Source: Rhodococcus sp. KBS0724 (lineage in GTDB: Bacteria; Actinomycetota; Actinomycetes; Mycobacteriales; Mycobacteriaceae). From it: DNA of 64,000 nt. Positions within the stretch are counted from its first letter, which is position 1. Each line of letters starts with the position of its first letter. The position numbers and the translations under genes were made by a program. The notes beneath the pieces are model-generated. The model searched no databases. It saw only the letters and a list, made by a program, of their open reading frames with translations, and had not been told where the DNA came from. The DNA lies in contig NZ_VCBX02000001.1 of the NCBI RefSeq assembly GCF_005938745.2, positions 1,321,501-1,385,500 of the forward strand, in the 5' to 3' direction. Below, in pieces: positions 26,448-34,619 of the stretch.

Positions 26448-27709
26448 GGCGGGTTCTCGCGGACACGACTCCGCTCGAAAATCTCGACTACCGCCGGCTG
26501 TGGATCGCCGGCATCGTCACCGTTATCGGCGCCCAGCTCAGCGTTGTGGCCGTCCCGCAGCAGGTGTACGAGATCACCAGAAGCTCGGCGTACGTCGGCC
26601 TGACGGGAATCTTCGGTCTTGTTCCGTTGATCGTTTTCGGTTTGTGGGGCGGTGCCCTCGCCGACGTGATGGATCGACGACGGCTGCTGATGATCACGAC
26701 GGTCGGACTCGGTGTCACGTCGGTGTTGCTGTGGATCCAGGCGGCGCTCGGGGTGAACAACGTCTGGCTCGTACTCGTGCTGTTCTCCGTGCAGCAGGCA
26801 TTCTTCGCGGTCAATCAGCCGACACGCGCGGCGATCATTCCGCGGTTGATTCCAGGTAGACAGCTGCCTGCCGCGAACTCACTGAACATGACGGTCGTGC
26901 AATTCGGTGCGATCGCGGGACCGATGCTGGCCGGCGTGCTCATTCCGACGGCTGGGCTGCAACTGCTGTATCTGCTGGACTCGATCTTCCTGCTCGCCAC
27001 GTTGTGGGCGGTGTGGAAGCTGCCGGCGATTCCGCCGACAGGGACGTCGCGACGGGCCGGTCTGAGCGAGGTCCTCGGCGGCTTTGCCTATCTGGCTACA
27101 CAGAAGGTGCTGCTCGCGTCGTTTGTCGTCGACATCATCGCGATGGTGTTCGGTATGTCGCGCGCATTGTTCCCGGAAATCGCGCACGAATCGTTCGGTG
27201 ATCCTGTCACCGGCGGCTTTGCGCTCGGTCTGTTGTTCGCGGCGATGTCTGCGGGTGCTGTTCTCGGTGGTGTGTTCTCGGGATGGTTACCGCGAGTGCA
27301 ATATCAGGGGCGGGCGATTCTGGTCTGCATAGCTCTGTGGGGACTGTCGATGGTCGGCTTCGGCACGGCGGTGTACTACGCAAGTCCTGGATCCGGCGCG
27401 ATTCTGCTGTGGGTTGCGGTGGTATTCCTCGCGTTCGGCGGCGCCGTCGACATGATCTCGGCTGCCTTCCGCAGCACGATGCTCCAGCAAGTGGCCACCG
27501 ACGACATGCGTGGCCGGCTTCAGGGCGTGTTCATCGTGGTTGTCGCGGGCGGTCCGCGTATCGGCGACGTAGTGCACGGCGGTGCCGCATTCCTGTTCGG
27601 AACGGGAGTGGCGGCGGCCGGTGGTGGCGTTCTGGTGGTAATCGGCGTCGTCGTGGCGACACTCATGTTCCCGACATTTGCCGCTTACAAGGTGGGACGC
27701 GCCGTCTGA
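26444..27709 (+). CDS. MFS transporter (EntS-like)
   Basis: 421 residues with about 12 helices. It starts at GTG 26444, which overlaps the pdxH stop (GTGA); the longer frame from 26420 is less likely. Core sequence TPLENLDYRRLWIAGIVTVI, and the MFS loop GGALADVMDRRRLLMITTV. The C-terminal half has DMRGRLQGVFIVVVAGGPRI, as in MFS_3/EntS exporters. The substrate is unknown, and the fixed coupling with pdxH may hint at a B6-vitamer or unrelated efflux role (speculative). It is 40 bases upstream of the epimerase gene. Confidence 0.87.
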   Translation: MRRVLADTTPLENLDYRRLWIAGIVTVIGAQLSVVAVPQQVYEITRSSAYVGLTGIFGLVPLIVFGLWGGALADVMDRRRLLMITTVGLGVTSVLLWIQAALGVNNVWLVLVLFSVQQAFFAVNQPTRAAIIPRLIPGRQLPAANSLNMTVVQFGAIAGPMLAGVLIPTAGLQLLYLLDSIFLLATLWAVWKLPAIPPTGTSRRAGLSEVLGGFAYLATQKVLLASFVVDIIAMVFGMSRALFPEIAHESFGDPVTGGFALGLLFAAMSAGAVLGGVFSGWLPRVQYQGRAILVCIALWGLSMVGFGTAVYYASPGSGAILLWVAVVFLAFGGAVDMISAAFRSTMLQQVATDDMRGRLQGVFIVVVAGGPRIGDVVHGGAAFLFGTGVAAAGGGVLVVIGVVVATLMFPTFAAYKVGRAV

Positions 27710-27749
27710 CGTCCTAGTATGTGGGCGGTTTGTGGGGGAAACTGATTCC

Positions 27750-28697
27750 ATGACGCAACCGCACAGCACGGGCAAGGGCGGCTTCGAGATCCGTGGTGGG
27801 GGTTATCGCGCCGAAATCGCGGCAGCCGGAGCAGGTTTGCGATTGCTCGATCACGAGGGGCCGTCCGGCAAACGCGCGCTCACCGAAACCTGGGAACTGG
27901 GATCGAAACCACCATTGTCCGCCGGGTTGGTACTGGCGCCGTGGCCCAATCGGATTCGGGACGGGCACTTCATGTTCGACGGTATCGAGCATCAACTCGA
28001 GATCACGGAACCGGACCTGAACAACGCCAGCCACGGTTTTGTGCGTCGTCGCAATTGGAACCTCGTCGATCACACCTTCGATCGCGTCGAACTGTCGGTG
28101 GACGTCGGGCTGCACAAAGGATGGCCGTACCCCCTTGTTCTGTCGATCGTCTATTCGGTGGACGAAACAGGATTGACGGTTACCCACACCGCGACGAACA
28201 AGGGCGCAACACCGTCGCCCTTCGGGCTGGGCATCCATCCGTTCATCCGCGTCGGTGATTTCCCGCTCGACGAGTGCTCACTGCACCTGGCTGCGGGAAC
28301 ACGGTTGCCGATCGATCCGGAGCGGATGCTGCCCAACGCGTATTCGCAGGCCGTCGAGGGTACGGAATTCGATTTCCGGACCCCGCGCCCACTCGAAGGT
28401 CTGCAGTTGGACACACCGTTCAGTGCGTTGGACGTGGTCGACGGTAGCGGCCGCACTCAGCATGAGTTGCTTGCGCCGGACGGGACCGGGACGGCTCTGT
28501 GGACGACGCGGGAGTTCCCGTGGATTCAAGCCTTCATCGCAGATCCCGCAAACGGTAAGGGCTACCCCGACCGTGGTCGGGCTTTGGCACTCGAACCGAT
28601 GACGTGCCCACCGGACGCTTTCAACTCGGGAATCGACATGTTGATTCTCGGCCCAGGCGAAACGTGGTCAGGCGTGTGGGGGATCCGTGCGGTGTGA
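27750..28697 (+). CDS. Aldose 1-epimerase family protein
   Basis: 315-aa galactose-mutarotase-like protein interconverting sugar anomers. The fold markers are YRAEIAAAGAGLRLLDHEGP, PLSAGLVLAPWPNRIRDGHF (NR motif), NNASHGFVRRRNWNLVDHTF (His catalytic candidate), SPFGLGIHPFIRVGDFPLDE (His, second), and ALEPMTCPPDAFNSGIDMLI (conserved Glu/Pro). ATG 27750 is preceded by GGGGGAA. An earlier frame start at 27678 overlaps the MFS gene and is not conserved. The sugar substrate cannot be inferred, as members of this actinobacterial subgroup are mostly uncharacterised. Confidence 0.9.
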   Translation: MTQPHSTGKGGFEIRGGGYRAEIAAAGAGLRLLDHEGPSGKRALTETWELGSKPPLSAGLVLAPWPNRIRDGHFMFDGIEHQLEITEPDLNNASHGFVRRRNWNLVDHTFDRVELSVDVGLHKGWPYPLVLSIVYSVDETGLTVTHTATNKGATPSPFGLGIHPFIRVGDFPLDECSLHLAAGTRLPIDPERMLPNAYSQAVEGTEFDFRTPRPLEGLQLDTPFSALDVVDGSGRTQHELLAPDGTGTALWTTREFPWIQAFIADPANGKGYPDRGRALALEPMTCPPDAFNSGIDMLILGPGETWSGVWGIRAV

Positions 28698-29080
28698 TCC
28701 TGGGGTCGAGCGCCTGGCATTGTGATCCGCATCCCAGATAGTGGGAGCCTGTAACAAACGGCTGCGAAGTCTCGATGGCCGCGCTTTGCCGAACGCAGTT
28801 CGATTCGACAGCACATTTTGCCCGGGAATGCTGAATCTGTGAGGCGTTGCGCGAGAAGGAAAGTCCAGATCACAGCCATGAGTGAATCCCGGAATGTGCA
28901 TCGGAGCCCAGCGTTTCAGCACTCTGAAACCTGTTGCAGTTTAGGGGCATATGTCCGACGCTGATCGACCGGCAAAACCCCCGTGGAGCGACCCTCCCTG
29001 GGCGCGTCGTGTTCGGTGCGACTAGTTTCTAGTTGATCGTATGTAGTTACTCGTTGGTTTGAGCTTGAGAGGGATCCTTC
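28698..29080. promoter_or_regulatory. gltA upstream region with inverted repeat
   Basis: 383 bases without a gene, presumably the gltA promoter/leader. A perfect inverted repeat GTTTCAG-CACT-CTGAAAC lies at 28913-28930, about 150 bases before the gltA start. GAGAGGG precedes the gltA GTG. I see no CRP consensus or other gene here. Confidence 0.5.
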
Positions 29081-30379
29081 GTGCCCGCTGACAATGACAC
29101 AAAGCCCACGCTTACTTACCCCGGTGGTGAGCACACGATGTCCATTGCCAGGGCAACCGAGGGCAATGACGGCATCGAACTGGGAAAGCTGCTGGCAGAT
29201 ACGGGGTACACCACCCTTGACCCCGGCTTTGTTAACACCGCATCCACCAGTTCCGCAATTACCTACATCGACGGCGAGAAGGGAATCCTGCGCTACCGCG
29301 GATACCCCATCGAGCAGTTGGCAGGTAAGTCCACCTTCATCGAGGTCAGCTACCTGCTGATCTACGGTGAGCTACCGACCGACGCACAGCTCGAGTCCTT
29401 CACGGACCGCATCCGTCGCCACACTCTGCTCCACGAAGACCTCAAGCGGTTCTTCGACGGATTCCCGCGCAACGCACACCCGATGCCGGTTCTTTCCTCC
29501 GCAGTCAACGCGCTCTCCGCGTACTACCAGGATTCCCTGGACCCGGAGGACCCGGAACAGGTGGAACTCTCCACCATTCGCCTTCTCGCGAAGCTGCCGA
29601 CCATCGCGGCCTACGCGTACAAGAAGTCCGTCGGACAGCCGTTCCTGTACCCGGACAACTCGCTGAACCTGGTCGAGAACTTCATGCGCATGACGTTCGG
29701 CTTCCCGGCCGAGCCGTACCAGGGTGATCCCGAGATCGCCAAGGCACTCGACATGCTGCTCATCCTGCACGCAGACCACGAGCAGAACTGCTCCACGTCC
29801 ACCGTGCGCATGGTCGGCTCTTCCGACGCGAACCTCTTCACCTCGGTGTCCGCCGGCATCAACGCACTGTGGGGCCCGCTGCACGGCGGCGCCAACCAGG
29901 CCGTGCTCGAGATGCTCGACGACATCAAGGCAAACGGCAGCACCGCAGCCGAGTTCGTCCGCAAGGTCAAGAACAAGGAAGACGGCGTGAAGCTCATGGG
30001 CTTCGGGCACCGCGTCTACCGCAACTACGACCCGCGCGCCGCGCTGGTCCGCGAGACCGCGCACAACATCCTCGGCAAGCTCGGCGGCGACGACGAACTG
30101 CTCAACATCGCCATGCAGCTCGAAGAAGCCGCCCTCACGGACGACTACTTCATCGAGCGCAAGCTGTACCCGAACGTCGACTTCTACACGGGTCTGATCT
30201 ACCGCGCGATGGGCTTCCCGCCCCGCATGTTCACCGTGCTCTTCGCCATGGGCCGCCTGCCCGGCTGGATTGCACACTGGCGTGAAATGCACGAGGATCC
30301 GGCCACGAAGATCGGCCGCCCCCGCCAGATCTACACCGGCTACACCGAGCGCGACTACAGAGACATTACGTCCCGCTGA
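29081..30379 (+). CDS. gltA: Citrate synthase GltA (type II, main TCA enzyme)
   Basis: 432-aa hexameric-type citrate synthase, the entry enzyme of the TCA cycle. N-terminal LTYPGGEHTMSIARATEGND, substrate region YIDGEKGILRYRGYPIEQLA, active-site HADHEQNCSTSTVRMVGSS, GPLHGGANQAVLEMLD, GFGHRVYRNYDPRA, and the catalytic Asp in PNVDFYTGLIYRAMGFP. It begins with GTG 29081 (RBS GAGAGGG). Codon usage here is strongly C-ending, consistent with high expression. The position corresponds to gltA2 (Rv0896). Confidence 0.96.
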   Translation: MPADNDTKPTLTYPGGEHTMSIARATEGNDGIELGKLLADTGYTTLDPGFVNTASTSSAITYIDGEKGILRYRGYPIEQLAGKSTFIEVSYLLIYGELPTDAQLESFTDRIRRHTLLHEDLKRFFDGFPRNAHPMPVLSSAVNALSAYYQDSLDPEDPEQVELSTIRLLAKLPTIAAYAYKKSVGQPFLYPDNSLNLVENFMRMTFGFPAEPYQGDPEIAKALDMLLILHADHEQNCSTSTVRMVGSSDANLFTSVSAGINALWGPLHGGANQAVLEMLDDIKANGSTAAEFVRKVKNKEDGVKLMGFGHRVYRNYDPRAALVRETAHNILGKLGGDDELLNIAMQLEEAALTDDYFIERKLYPNVDFYTGLIYRAMGFPPRMFTVLFAMGRLPGWIAHWREMHEDPATKIGRPRQIYTGYTERDYRDITSR

Positions 30380-30449
30380 CGCGTGACCTAGCGACATAAC
30401 GTCCCGCTAGTCTTCTGCCCCCAATATTCGCCTCAACGAGGAGGACATC

Positions 30450-30812
30450 ATGAGTAGCAAGCCCGTAATCGAGTTTCAGGAAGGCCCCGCGCCGACCGAC
30501 CTGGTCATCAAGGACCTGGTTGTCGGAGAAGGCGCCGAAGCCGTTCCCGGCGGAACCGTCGACGTTCACTACGTCGGTGTCGAGTTCGAATCCGGTGAAG
30601 AGTTCGACTCTTCCTGGAGCCGCGGCGAGTCCATTCAGTTCCCGCTTCGCGGCCTGATCAAGGGCTGGCAGGACGGAATCCCCGGCATGAAGGTCGGCGG
30701 ACGCCGTCAGCTCACCATCCCGCCGGAGCTGGCATACGGCCCCGCCGGTGCAGGACACCAGCTTTCCGGCAAGACCTTGGTCTTCGTGATCGATCTGCTG
30801 GACGCCAAGTAA
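30450..30812 (+). CDS. FKBP-type peptidyl-prolyl cis-trans isomerase
   Basis: 120-aa single-domain cytoplasmic FKBP catalysing proline isomerisation. Active-site pattern: VDVHYVGVEFESGEEFDSSW (Tyr, Phe, Asp pocket), IQFPLRGLIKGWQDGIPGMK, RQLTIPPELAYGPAG and LVFVIDLLDAK at the C-terminus. No signal peptide. ATG 30450 is preceded by GAGGAGGA. It sits 70 bases after gltA in the same direction and could share its transcript, ending at the terminator that follows. Confidence 0.94.
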   Translation: MSSKPVIEFQEGPAPTDLVIKDLVVGEGAEAVPGGTVDVHYVGVEFESGEEFDSSWSRGESIQFPLRGLIKGWQDGIPGMKVGGRRQLTIPPELAYGPAGAGHQLSGKTLVFVIDLLDAK

Positions 30813-30829
30813 TTCACTGTGCAGCAGGA

Positions 30830-30860
30830 GAGCCCCGCACCGTCAGGTGTGGGGCTTTCT
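30830..30860 (+). terminator. Terminator after the FKBP gene
   Basis: AGCCCCGCACC (30831-30841) pairs with GGTGTGGGGCT (30846-30856) with one G-T pair, followed by TTCTT. It lies 20 bases past the FKBP stop and just before the convergent ABC permease gene. Confidence 0.88.
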
Positions 30861-30867
30861 TGTATGG

Positions 30868-31629
30868 TCAGCGCGCCGTCTTTCGGCGGTAGAGCCAGTT
30901 CGACCACACAAATCCCGCAGCGGCGATGCCCACGCACCATGCGAGTGCGATGACGGCGCTGTTCCCGATCGGCGTGCCCATCAAGAGGCCGCGCACCGTC
31001 TCGATGATCGGGGTCACCGGCTGGTGCCTTGCAAACCCTTGCAGCCACGACGGCATGGTCTCGGCCGGCACGAAGGCGGTGCTGACGTAGGGCAGGAACA
31101 TGATGGCGAAGGTGAATCCGCTTGCCGCCTCCGGGTTCTGGGCCAGGAGTCCCAGGGCCGTCGAGAGGTACGACATGGCGAATACGAAGGCGATGATTAC
31201 CGCGCCGACGCCGAGCCAGCGCACCGGATCGCTGGTCGGCCGAAATCCCATGATCAGAGCGACGACGACAACGATCGCCGTAGTCAGTACATTGCGGACG
31301 ACGCTGGCCAGCACATGTCCGGTCAGCACGGAGGACGGACTGATCGCCAGCGTTCGGAAGCGGTCGATGATCCCGTCTTTCATGTCACTCGAGACGCTGA
31401 CCGCGGTGGTCGACGCGCCGAAACCGGCGCACAGCAGAATGATGCCCGGCACGACGTAGTCGATGTATTCGGTGCCGGTGTTGATGGCCCCGCCGAAGAC
31501 GTAGACGAACAGCAGCATGAGCATGACCGGCAGGGCTATTGCGGTGATCATCGAATCAGGACTGCGTAGAACGTGTTTGAGATTTCGGCGCAGCATCACC
31601 GCGGAATCGATGGTCATGGTGGAGTTCAT
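30868..31629 (-). CDS. ABC-2 type exporter permease (DrrB-like)
   Basis: 253-residue membrane protein of the DrrB/ABC-2 class with six predicted helices; the signature is AGFGASTTAVSVSSDMKDGIIDRFRTLAISPSSVLTGHV (EAA-like loop DGIIDRFR). The C-terminus has ASGFTFAIMFLPYVSTAFVP and QPVTPIIETVRGLL. Its ATG at 31629 overlaps the stop of the ATPase gene by 4 bases. Together they form an antibiotic/lipid exporter controlled by the divergent TetR. It is the last gene before a terminator. Confidence 0.9.
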   Translation of the reverse strand: MNSTMTIDSAVMLRRNLKHVLRSPDSMITAIALPVMLMLLFVYVFGGAINTGTEYIDYVVPGIILLCAGFGASTTAVSVSSDMKDGIIDRFRTLAISPSSVLTGHVLASVVRNVLTTAIVVVVALIMGFRPTSDPVRWLGVGAVIIAFVFAMSYLSTALGLLAQNPEAASGFTFAIMFLPYVSTAFVPAETMPSWLQGFARHQPVTPIIETVRGLLMGTPIGNSAVIALAWCVGIAAAGFVWSNWLYRRKTAR

Positions 31630-32591
31630 CGAACGCTCGCAATCTCGGGTTGGCCTGATCCGGTGAGCGCGAAGAACACGTCGTCCAGATCCGGGGTGTG
31701 AACGGAGAATTTCTCGACGGTGATCGACGGGTCGTCGATCGAGTCGAGGATGGCTTTGATCGACGGCACCGCCCCGTCGGACGGGATGTGCAGGGTCAAG
31801 GTTTCGGCATTCGAGTGGGCCTGCGGAAGTGACGCCGCGGCAAGATCGAGTTGAGCCAGGTTCTCGAATTGCAGTGCCACGTGGCCTCCGGGAACAAGGC
31901 GTTTGAGTTCTTCCGGTGTTCCTTCGGCGACCAGACGGCCGCCGCTGACAACGCCCACGGTGTCAGCCAATTCGTCTGCCTCGTCGAGGTATTGGGTGGT
32001 GAGGAAGATCGTGACGCCGGATGCTGTGAGGCCACGAACGATCGACCACATTTCGTGGCGGCTCCGCGGGTCCAGGCCGGTGGTGGGTTCGTCGAGAAAG
32101 ACGACGTCCGGTTTCGCTACGAGGCTCATCGCTATGTCGAGTCGTCTGAGCATGCCGCCCGAGTAGTCGCCGGCGCGCTTGTCGCCGAAGTCCGTCAGGT
32201 CGAACTGGTCGAGCAGTTCCTCGGCACGTCGCCGGGAGTTCTTCCGGCCCAGGTGATTCAGCTCGCCCAGGAGGGTCAGGTTCTCGGATCCGGTCAGGAG
32301 TGTGTCGACGGCAGCGTACTGCCCGGTGACGCTGATGCGTCGGCGAACGTTCTGGGGATCGCCAGGCAGTGAATGGCCGGCGACGGTGACCTTGCCGGCG
32401 TCGAAGGGAATGAGGGTGGTGAGAATTCTTACGGCCGTTGTCTTTCCGGCACCGTTCGCTCCGAGGAGGGCGTACACCGATCCGGCCGGGACCGACAGAT
32501 CGAGTCCATTCAGAACCTGCTGATCGCCGTAGCGCTTGCGAAGTCCGCGGACCGAGATTGCGGGGATCGTTCCTGGCATCGAGACCTCCAA
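31626..32591 (-). CDS. ABC transporter ATPase (DrrA-like)
   Basis: 321-aa nucleotide-binding subunit. Walker A is GANGAGKTTAVR, the signature is YSGGMLRRLDIAMSLV, Walker B is DVVFLDEPTTGLDPRSR with the catalytic Glu, and the switch His appears as ...FLTTQYLDE, where the usual H is Q as in DrrA-like proteins. After residue 230 there is a C-terminal domain typical of DrrA ATPases. It pairs with the permease downstream. The start is ATG 32591, facing the 42-bp palindromic operator with tetR on the other side. Confidence 0.93.
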   Translation of the reverse strand: MEVSMPGTIPAISVRGLRKRYGDQQVLNGLDLSVPAGSVYALLGANGAGKTTAVRILTTLIPFDAGKVTVAGHSLPGDPQNVRRRISVTGQYAAVDTLLTGSENLTLLGELNHLGRKNSRRRAEELLDQFDLTDFGDKRAGDYSGGMLRRLDIAMSLVAKPDVVFLDEPTTGLDPRSRHEMWSIVRGLTASGVTIFLTTQYLDEADELADTVGVVSGGRLVAEGTPEELKRLVPGGHVALQFENLAQLDLAAASLPQAHSNAETLTLHIPSDGAVPSIKAILDSIDDPSITVEKFSVHTPDLDDVFFALTGSGQPEIASVR

Positions 32592-32596
32592 GTGGG

Positions 32597-32638
32597 AACT
32601 GTGTATGTCATAAACTCCTGTTTATAGCGTACACAGTT
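32597..32638. promoter_or_regulatory. 42-bp palindromic TetR operator
   Basis: Arms of 19 bases (32597-32615 and 32620-32638) are inverted repeats with 16 of 19 positions matching, the outer ends AACTGTGTA/TACACAGTT and the inner ATAAAC/GTTTAT being exact, around TCCT. The palindrome occupies almost the whole gap between the drrA-like gene and tetR, so one repressor could shut both promoters. Confidence 0.9.
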
Positions 32639-32643
32639 CTAGG

Positions 32644-33423
32644 ATGATGGCAAGAGCGAAGAGTGGGAGCTGTATGGATGGCGGCGCGCTACCGAGGGCG
32701 GTCGAACTGGCCTGGGGACTGGATCGGCCCGGAACGCGGGGTCCGAAGAAGGGGCTCAGTCTCGAGCAGATCCTCGACAGCGCGATCGAGCTTGCCGACG
32801 CCGAAGGCATCACGGCACTGTCGATGGGCCGGGTAGCCAAATCTCTTGGGTTCACGACGATGTCGCTCTACCGCTACGTGGCGAGCAAAGACGAACTGAT
32901 CGAGCTGATTTCGGATCGGGTGATCGGTCCGCCGCCGGTAATTCCCGACGGAGTGCCCTGGCGCGCCAAGCTCGAGGCGTGGGCGACCCACGAGTACGCG
33001 ACGATGCTGAGTCGGCCGTGGTGGCTCAAGTTGCCCATCACCGCCCCGCCGACCGGGCCCAACAACATGGCGTGGCTCGACGCAGGACTTGGCGCTCTCG
33101 ACGGTGTCGCCCTGAGCGCCGCGTCGAAGTTCCAGGTGGTGACCAATGTGTCGTTGTTCGTCATCGGTCGTGCTCGATTCTCGGCTGACCTGGCTTCGCG
33201 CTCGGCGCAGTCTGCCGACGACGACGTCGCTTACGGCGCCCTCATCGCTCGGGTCATCAATCGTGAGGACTTTCCGTACCTCAGTGCTGCAATCGAGGAG
33301 GGCGGCTTCGAGGACGGCAGTCCGGAGGGCGACGCCGCCGGTAACGATGCTTTCGATTTCAGTTTCTCGCTGGGCCTTCTGCTGGACGGAATCGAGAAGT
33401 TGGTTCAGCAGTCAGGACACTAG
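32644..33423 (+). CDS. TetR-family regulator of the adjacent ABC exporter
   Basis: 259 aa; HTH KGLSLEQILDSAIELADAEGITALSMGRVAKSLGFTTMSLYRYVASKDEL starting near residue 38, with a C-terminal TetR_C_1-like domain (tetracycline-repressor class). Start ATG 32644, or ATG 32647 just after. It is divergent from the ABC operon across a 42-bp palindrome and probably derepresses the exporter on binding of a hydrophobic drug. The C-terminus ends 12 bases inside the convergent SorC-family gene. Confidence 0.88.
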   Translation: MMARAKSGSCMDGGALPRAVELAWGLDRPGTRGPKKGLSLEQILDSAIELADAEGITALSMGRVAKSLGFTTMSLYRYVASKDELIELISDRVIGPPPVIPDGVPWRAKLEAWATHEYATMLSRPWWLKLPITAPPTGPNNMAWLDAGLGALDGVALSAASKFQVVTNVSLFVIGRARFSADLASRSAQSADDDVAYGALIARVINREDFPYLSAAIEEGGFEDGSPEGDAAGNDAFDFSFSLGLLLDGIEKLVQQSGH

Positions 33424-34380
33424 TGCGGTGGCACTGACGTCGTCGATGATCAGATCGGTGATCAGCCCACCTCGGAGCGCTCCTTCGAGTGCGGGCAGCT
33501 TTGCCGTTCCGGCCACGATGCACACGCGTCTGGCGACCTTCTCGAAAAGATCCAGTCGCGGACCGCTCGCGCGCTCGTTGAGTTCGATTCCGCGATAGCT
33601 CCCGTCTGACCGGAAGAAGACGGTTGCGATGTCGCCGACCACACCGTCGCGTCGAAGTGCTTCTGCCTCATCAGGTTCGAGGTATCCGGCGGTGTAGACG
33701 TGACTCGGCACGTTGCCGCCAGGGACACCGATGCTGAAAACTGCCAGGTCCATGCGCTTCTGCATGTCCAGCACGCGCTTGATGCTTCGCTCGCGCCACA
33801 AGTGCTCCCGGGTTTCCGGAAAGTCGAAGAAGGCGGGGACTGGAAATCCTTGGGGGAGAGCGCCATAAGCGTCGGCGATGGTTCTGATGATGTCGCTGGC
33901 GTACGAGATTCCCGTGGTGCGAGTGTTTGCGGCACCGTTGAGTTGCACGACGTACGAGTTGTAGGTGCGTTTGGGGGCCAGGTGCTTGCTGACTTCGCTG
34001 AGAGTGGTTCCCCAGGCGATCCCCATCACCATGTCGCTGTCGAAGAATGATGCCAGCAGCCGTCCTGCAAAAGTCGCGACCTTCTCCAGCCGTTCGAGAT
34101 CTCCCACCAGTTCCGGCACCGTGACCACGTGGGCACGCACTCCGTACCGCTCCGAGAATTCACGCTCGATGCGAGGCGCTTGGCCGTGCGGGGTGCTGAT
34201 CTTGATCTCGACGAGCCCCGAAGTTCGTGCGTACGTGATCAGGCGCGAGACGGTGGATCTGGACACACCCATGTCACGGCCGATGGCAGCCATCGTCTGA
34301 TCTTGGAAGTAGTAGAGGCGTGCGGCCTGAACGGCGTCGGAGATACGTGGGTCCGCCGGGTCGGAGGTGGGGGATTCCAT
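33412..34380 (-). CDS. SorC/DeoR-type sugar-binding transcriptional regulator
   Basis: 322-aa SorC family regulator: HTH AARLYYFQDQTMAAIGRDMGVSRSTVSRLI (residues 19-48), then the sugar-phosphate-binding domain (GIAWGTTLSEVSKHLAPKRT, GISYASDIIRTIADAYGAL, GTAKLPALEGALRGGLITDL). It is divergent from glpF-glpK-glpD and flanked by three 14-bp palindromes, so it very likely regulates glycerol use in response to a glycerol-derived phosphate such as glycerol 3-phosphate (inference). Its 3' end overlaps the convergent tetR by 12 bases. Confidence 0.9.
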   Translation of the reverse strand: MESPTSDPADPRISDAVQAARLYYFQDQTMAAIGRDMGVSRSTVSRLITYARTSGLVEIKISTPHGQAPRIEREFSERYGVRAHVVTVPELVGDLERLEKVATFAGRLLASFFDSDMVMGIAWGTTLSEVSKHLAPKRTYNSYVVQLNGAANTRTTGISYASDIIRTIADAYGALPQGFPVPAFFDFPETREHLWRERSIKRVLDMQKRMDLAVFSIGVPGGNVPSHVYTAGYLEPDEAEALRRDGVVGDIATVFFRSDGSYRGIELNERASGPRLDLFEKVARRVCIVAGTAKLPALEGALRGGLITDLIIDDVSATALVS

Positions 34381-34394
34381 GACATTGTCCTGTC

Positions 34395-34408
34395 TGCACG
34401 TTCGTGCA
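34395..34408. promoter_or_regulatory. Operator 1 of the glycerol regulator
   Basis: TGCACGTTCGTGCA is a perfect palindrome lying 15 bases upstream of the SorC-type start. It shares the TGCA(C/T)G-N2-(C/T)GTGCA pattern with two sites near glpF, which supports autoregulation. Confidence 0.8.
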
Positions 34409-34517
34409 AGCGTGCTGAACCGAATCTTAACGGAGTCGTCGCAGGCGACGGTCCTTCCAGTCCGAAATTCCCTGAAATCTGTCCGTTACCCGTATTACGG
34501 TGCAGAAATGACCGAAT

Positions 34518-34552
34518 TGCACGTATGTGCACAGGCTATGCATGAATGTGCA
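34518..34552. promoter_or_regulatory. Operators 2 and 3 upstream of glpF
   Basis: TGCACGTATGTGCA (34518-34531) and TGCATGAATGTGCA (34539-34552) are two copies of the same palindrome spaced exactly 21 bases, two helical turns, suited to cooperative binding by a SorC tetramer. They end about 67 bases before the glpF start. Confidence 0.8.
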
Positions 34553-34619
34553 ACGGGCCTTACGCTACGGGTGCAGCAATCCAAACTATGACATGCATCA
34601 CAACGGAGTGAGGGTGGCG

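Noticed and set aside
29372..30397. 341-codon open frame antisense to gltA
   Set aside because: Shadow of the strongly C-ending codon bias of gltA; no recognisable domain.
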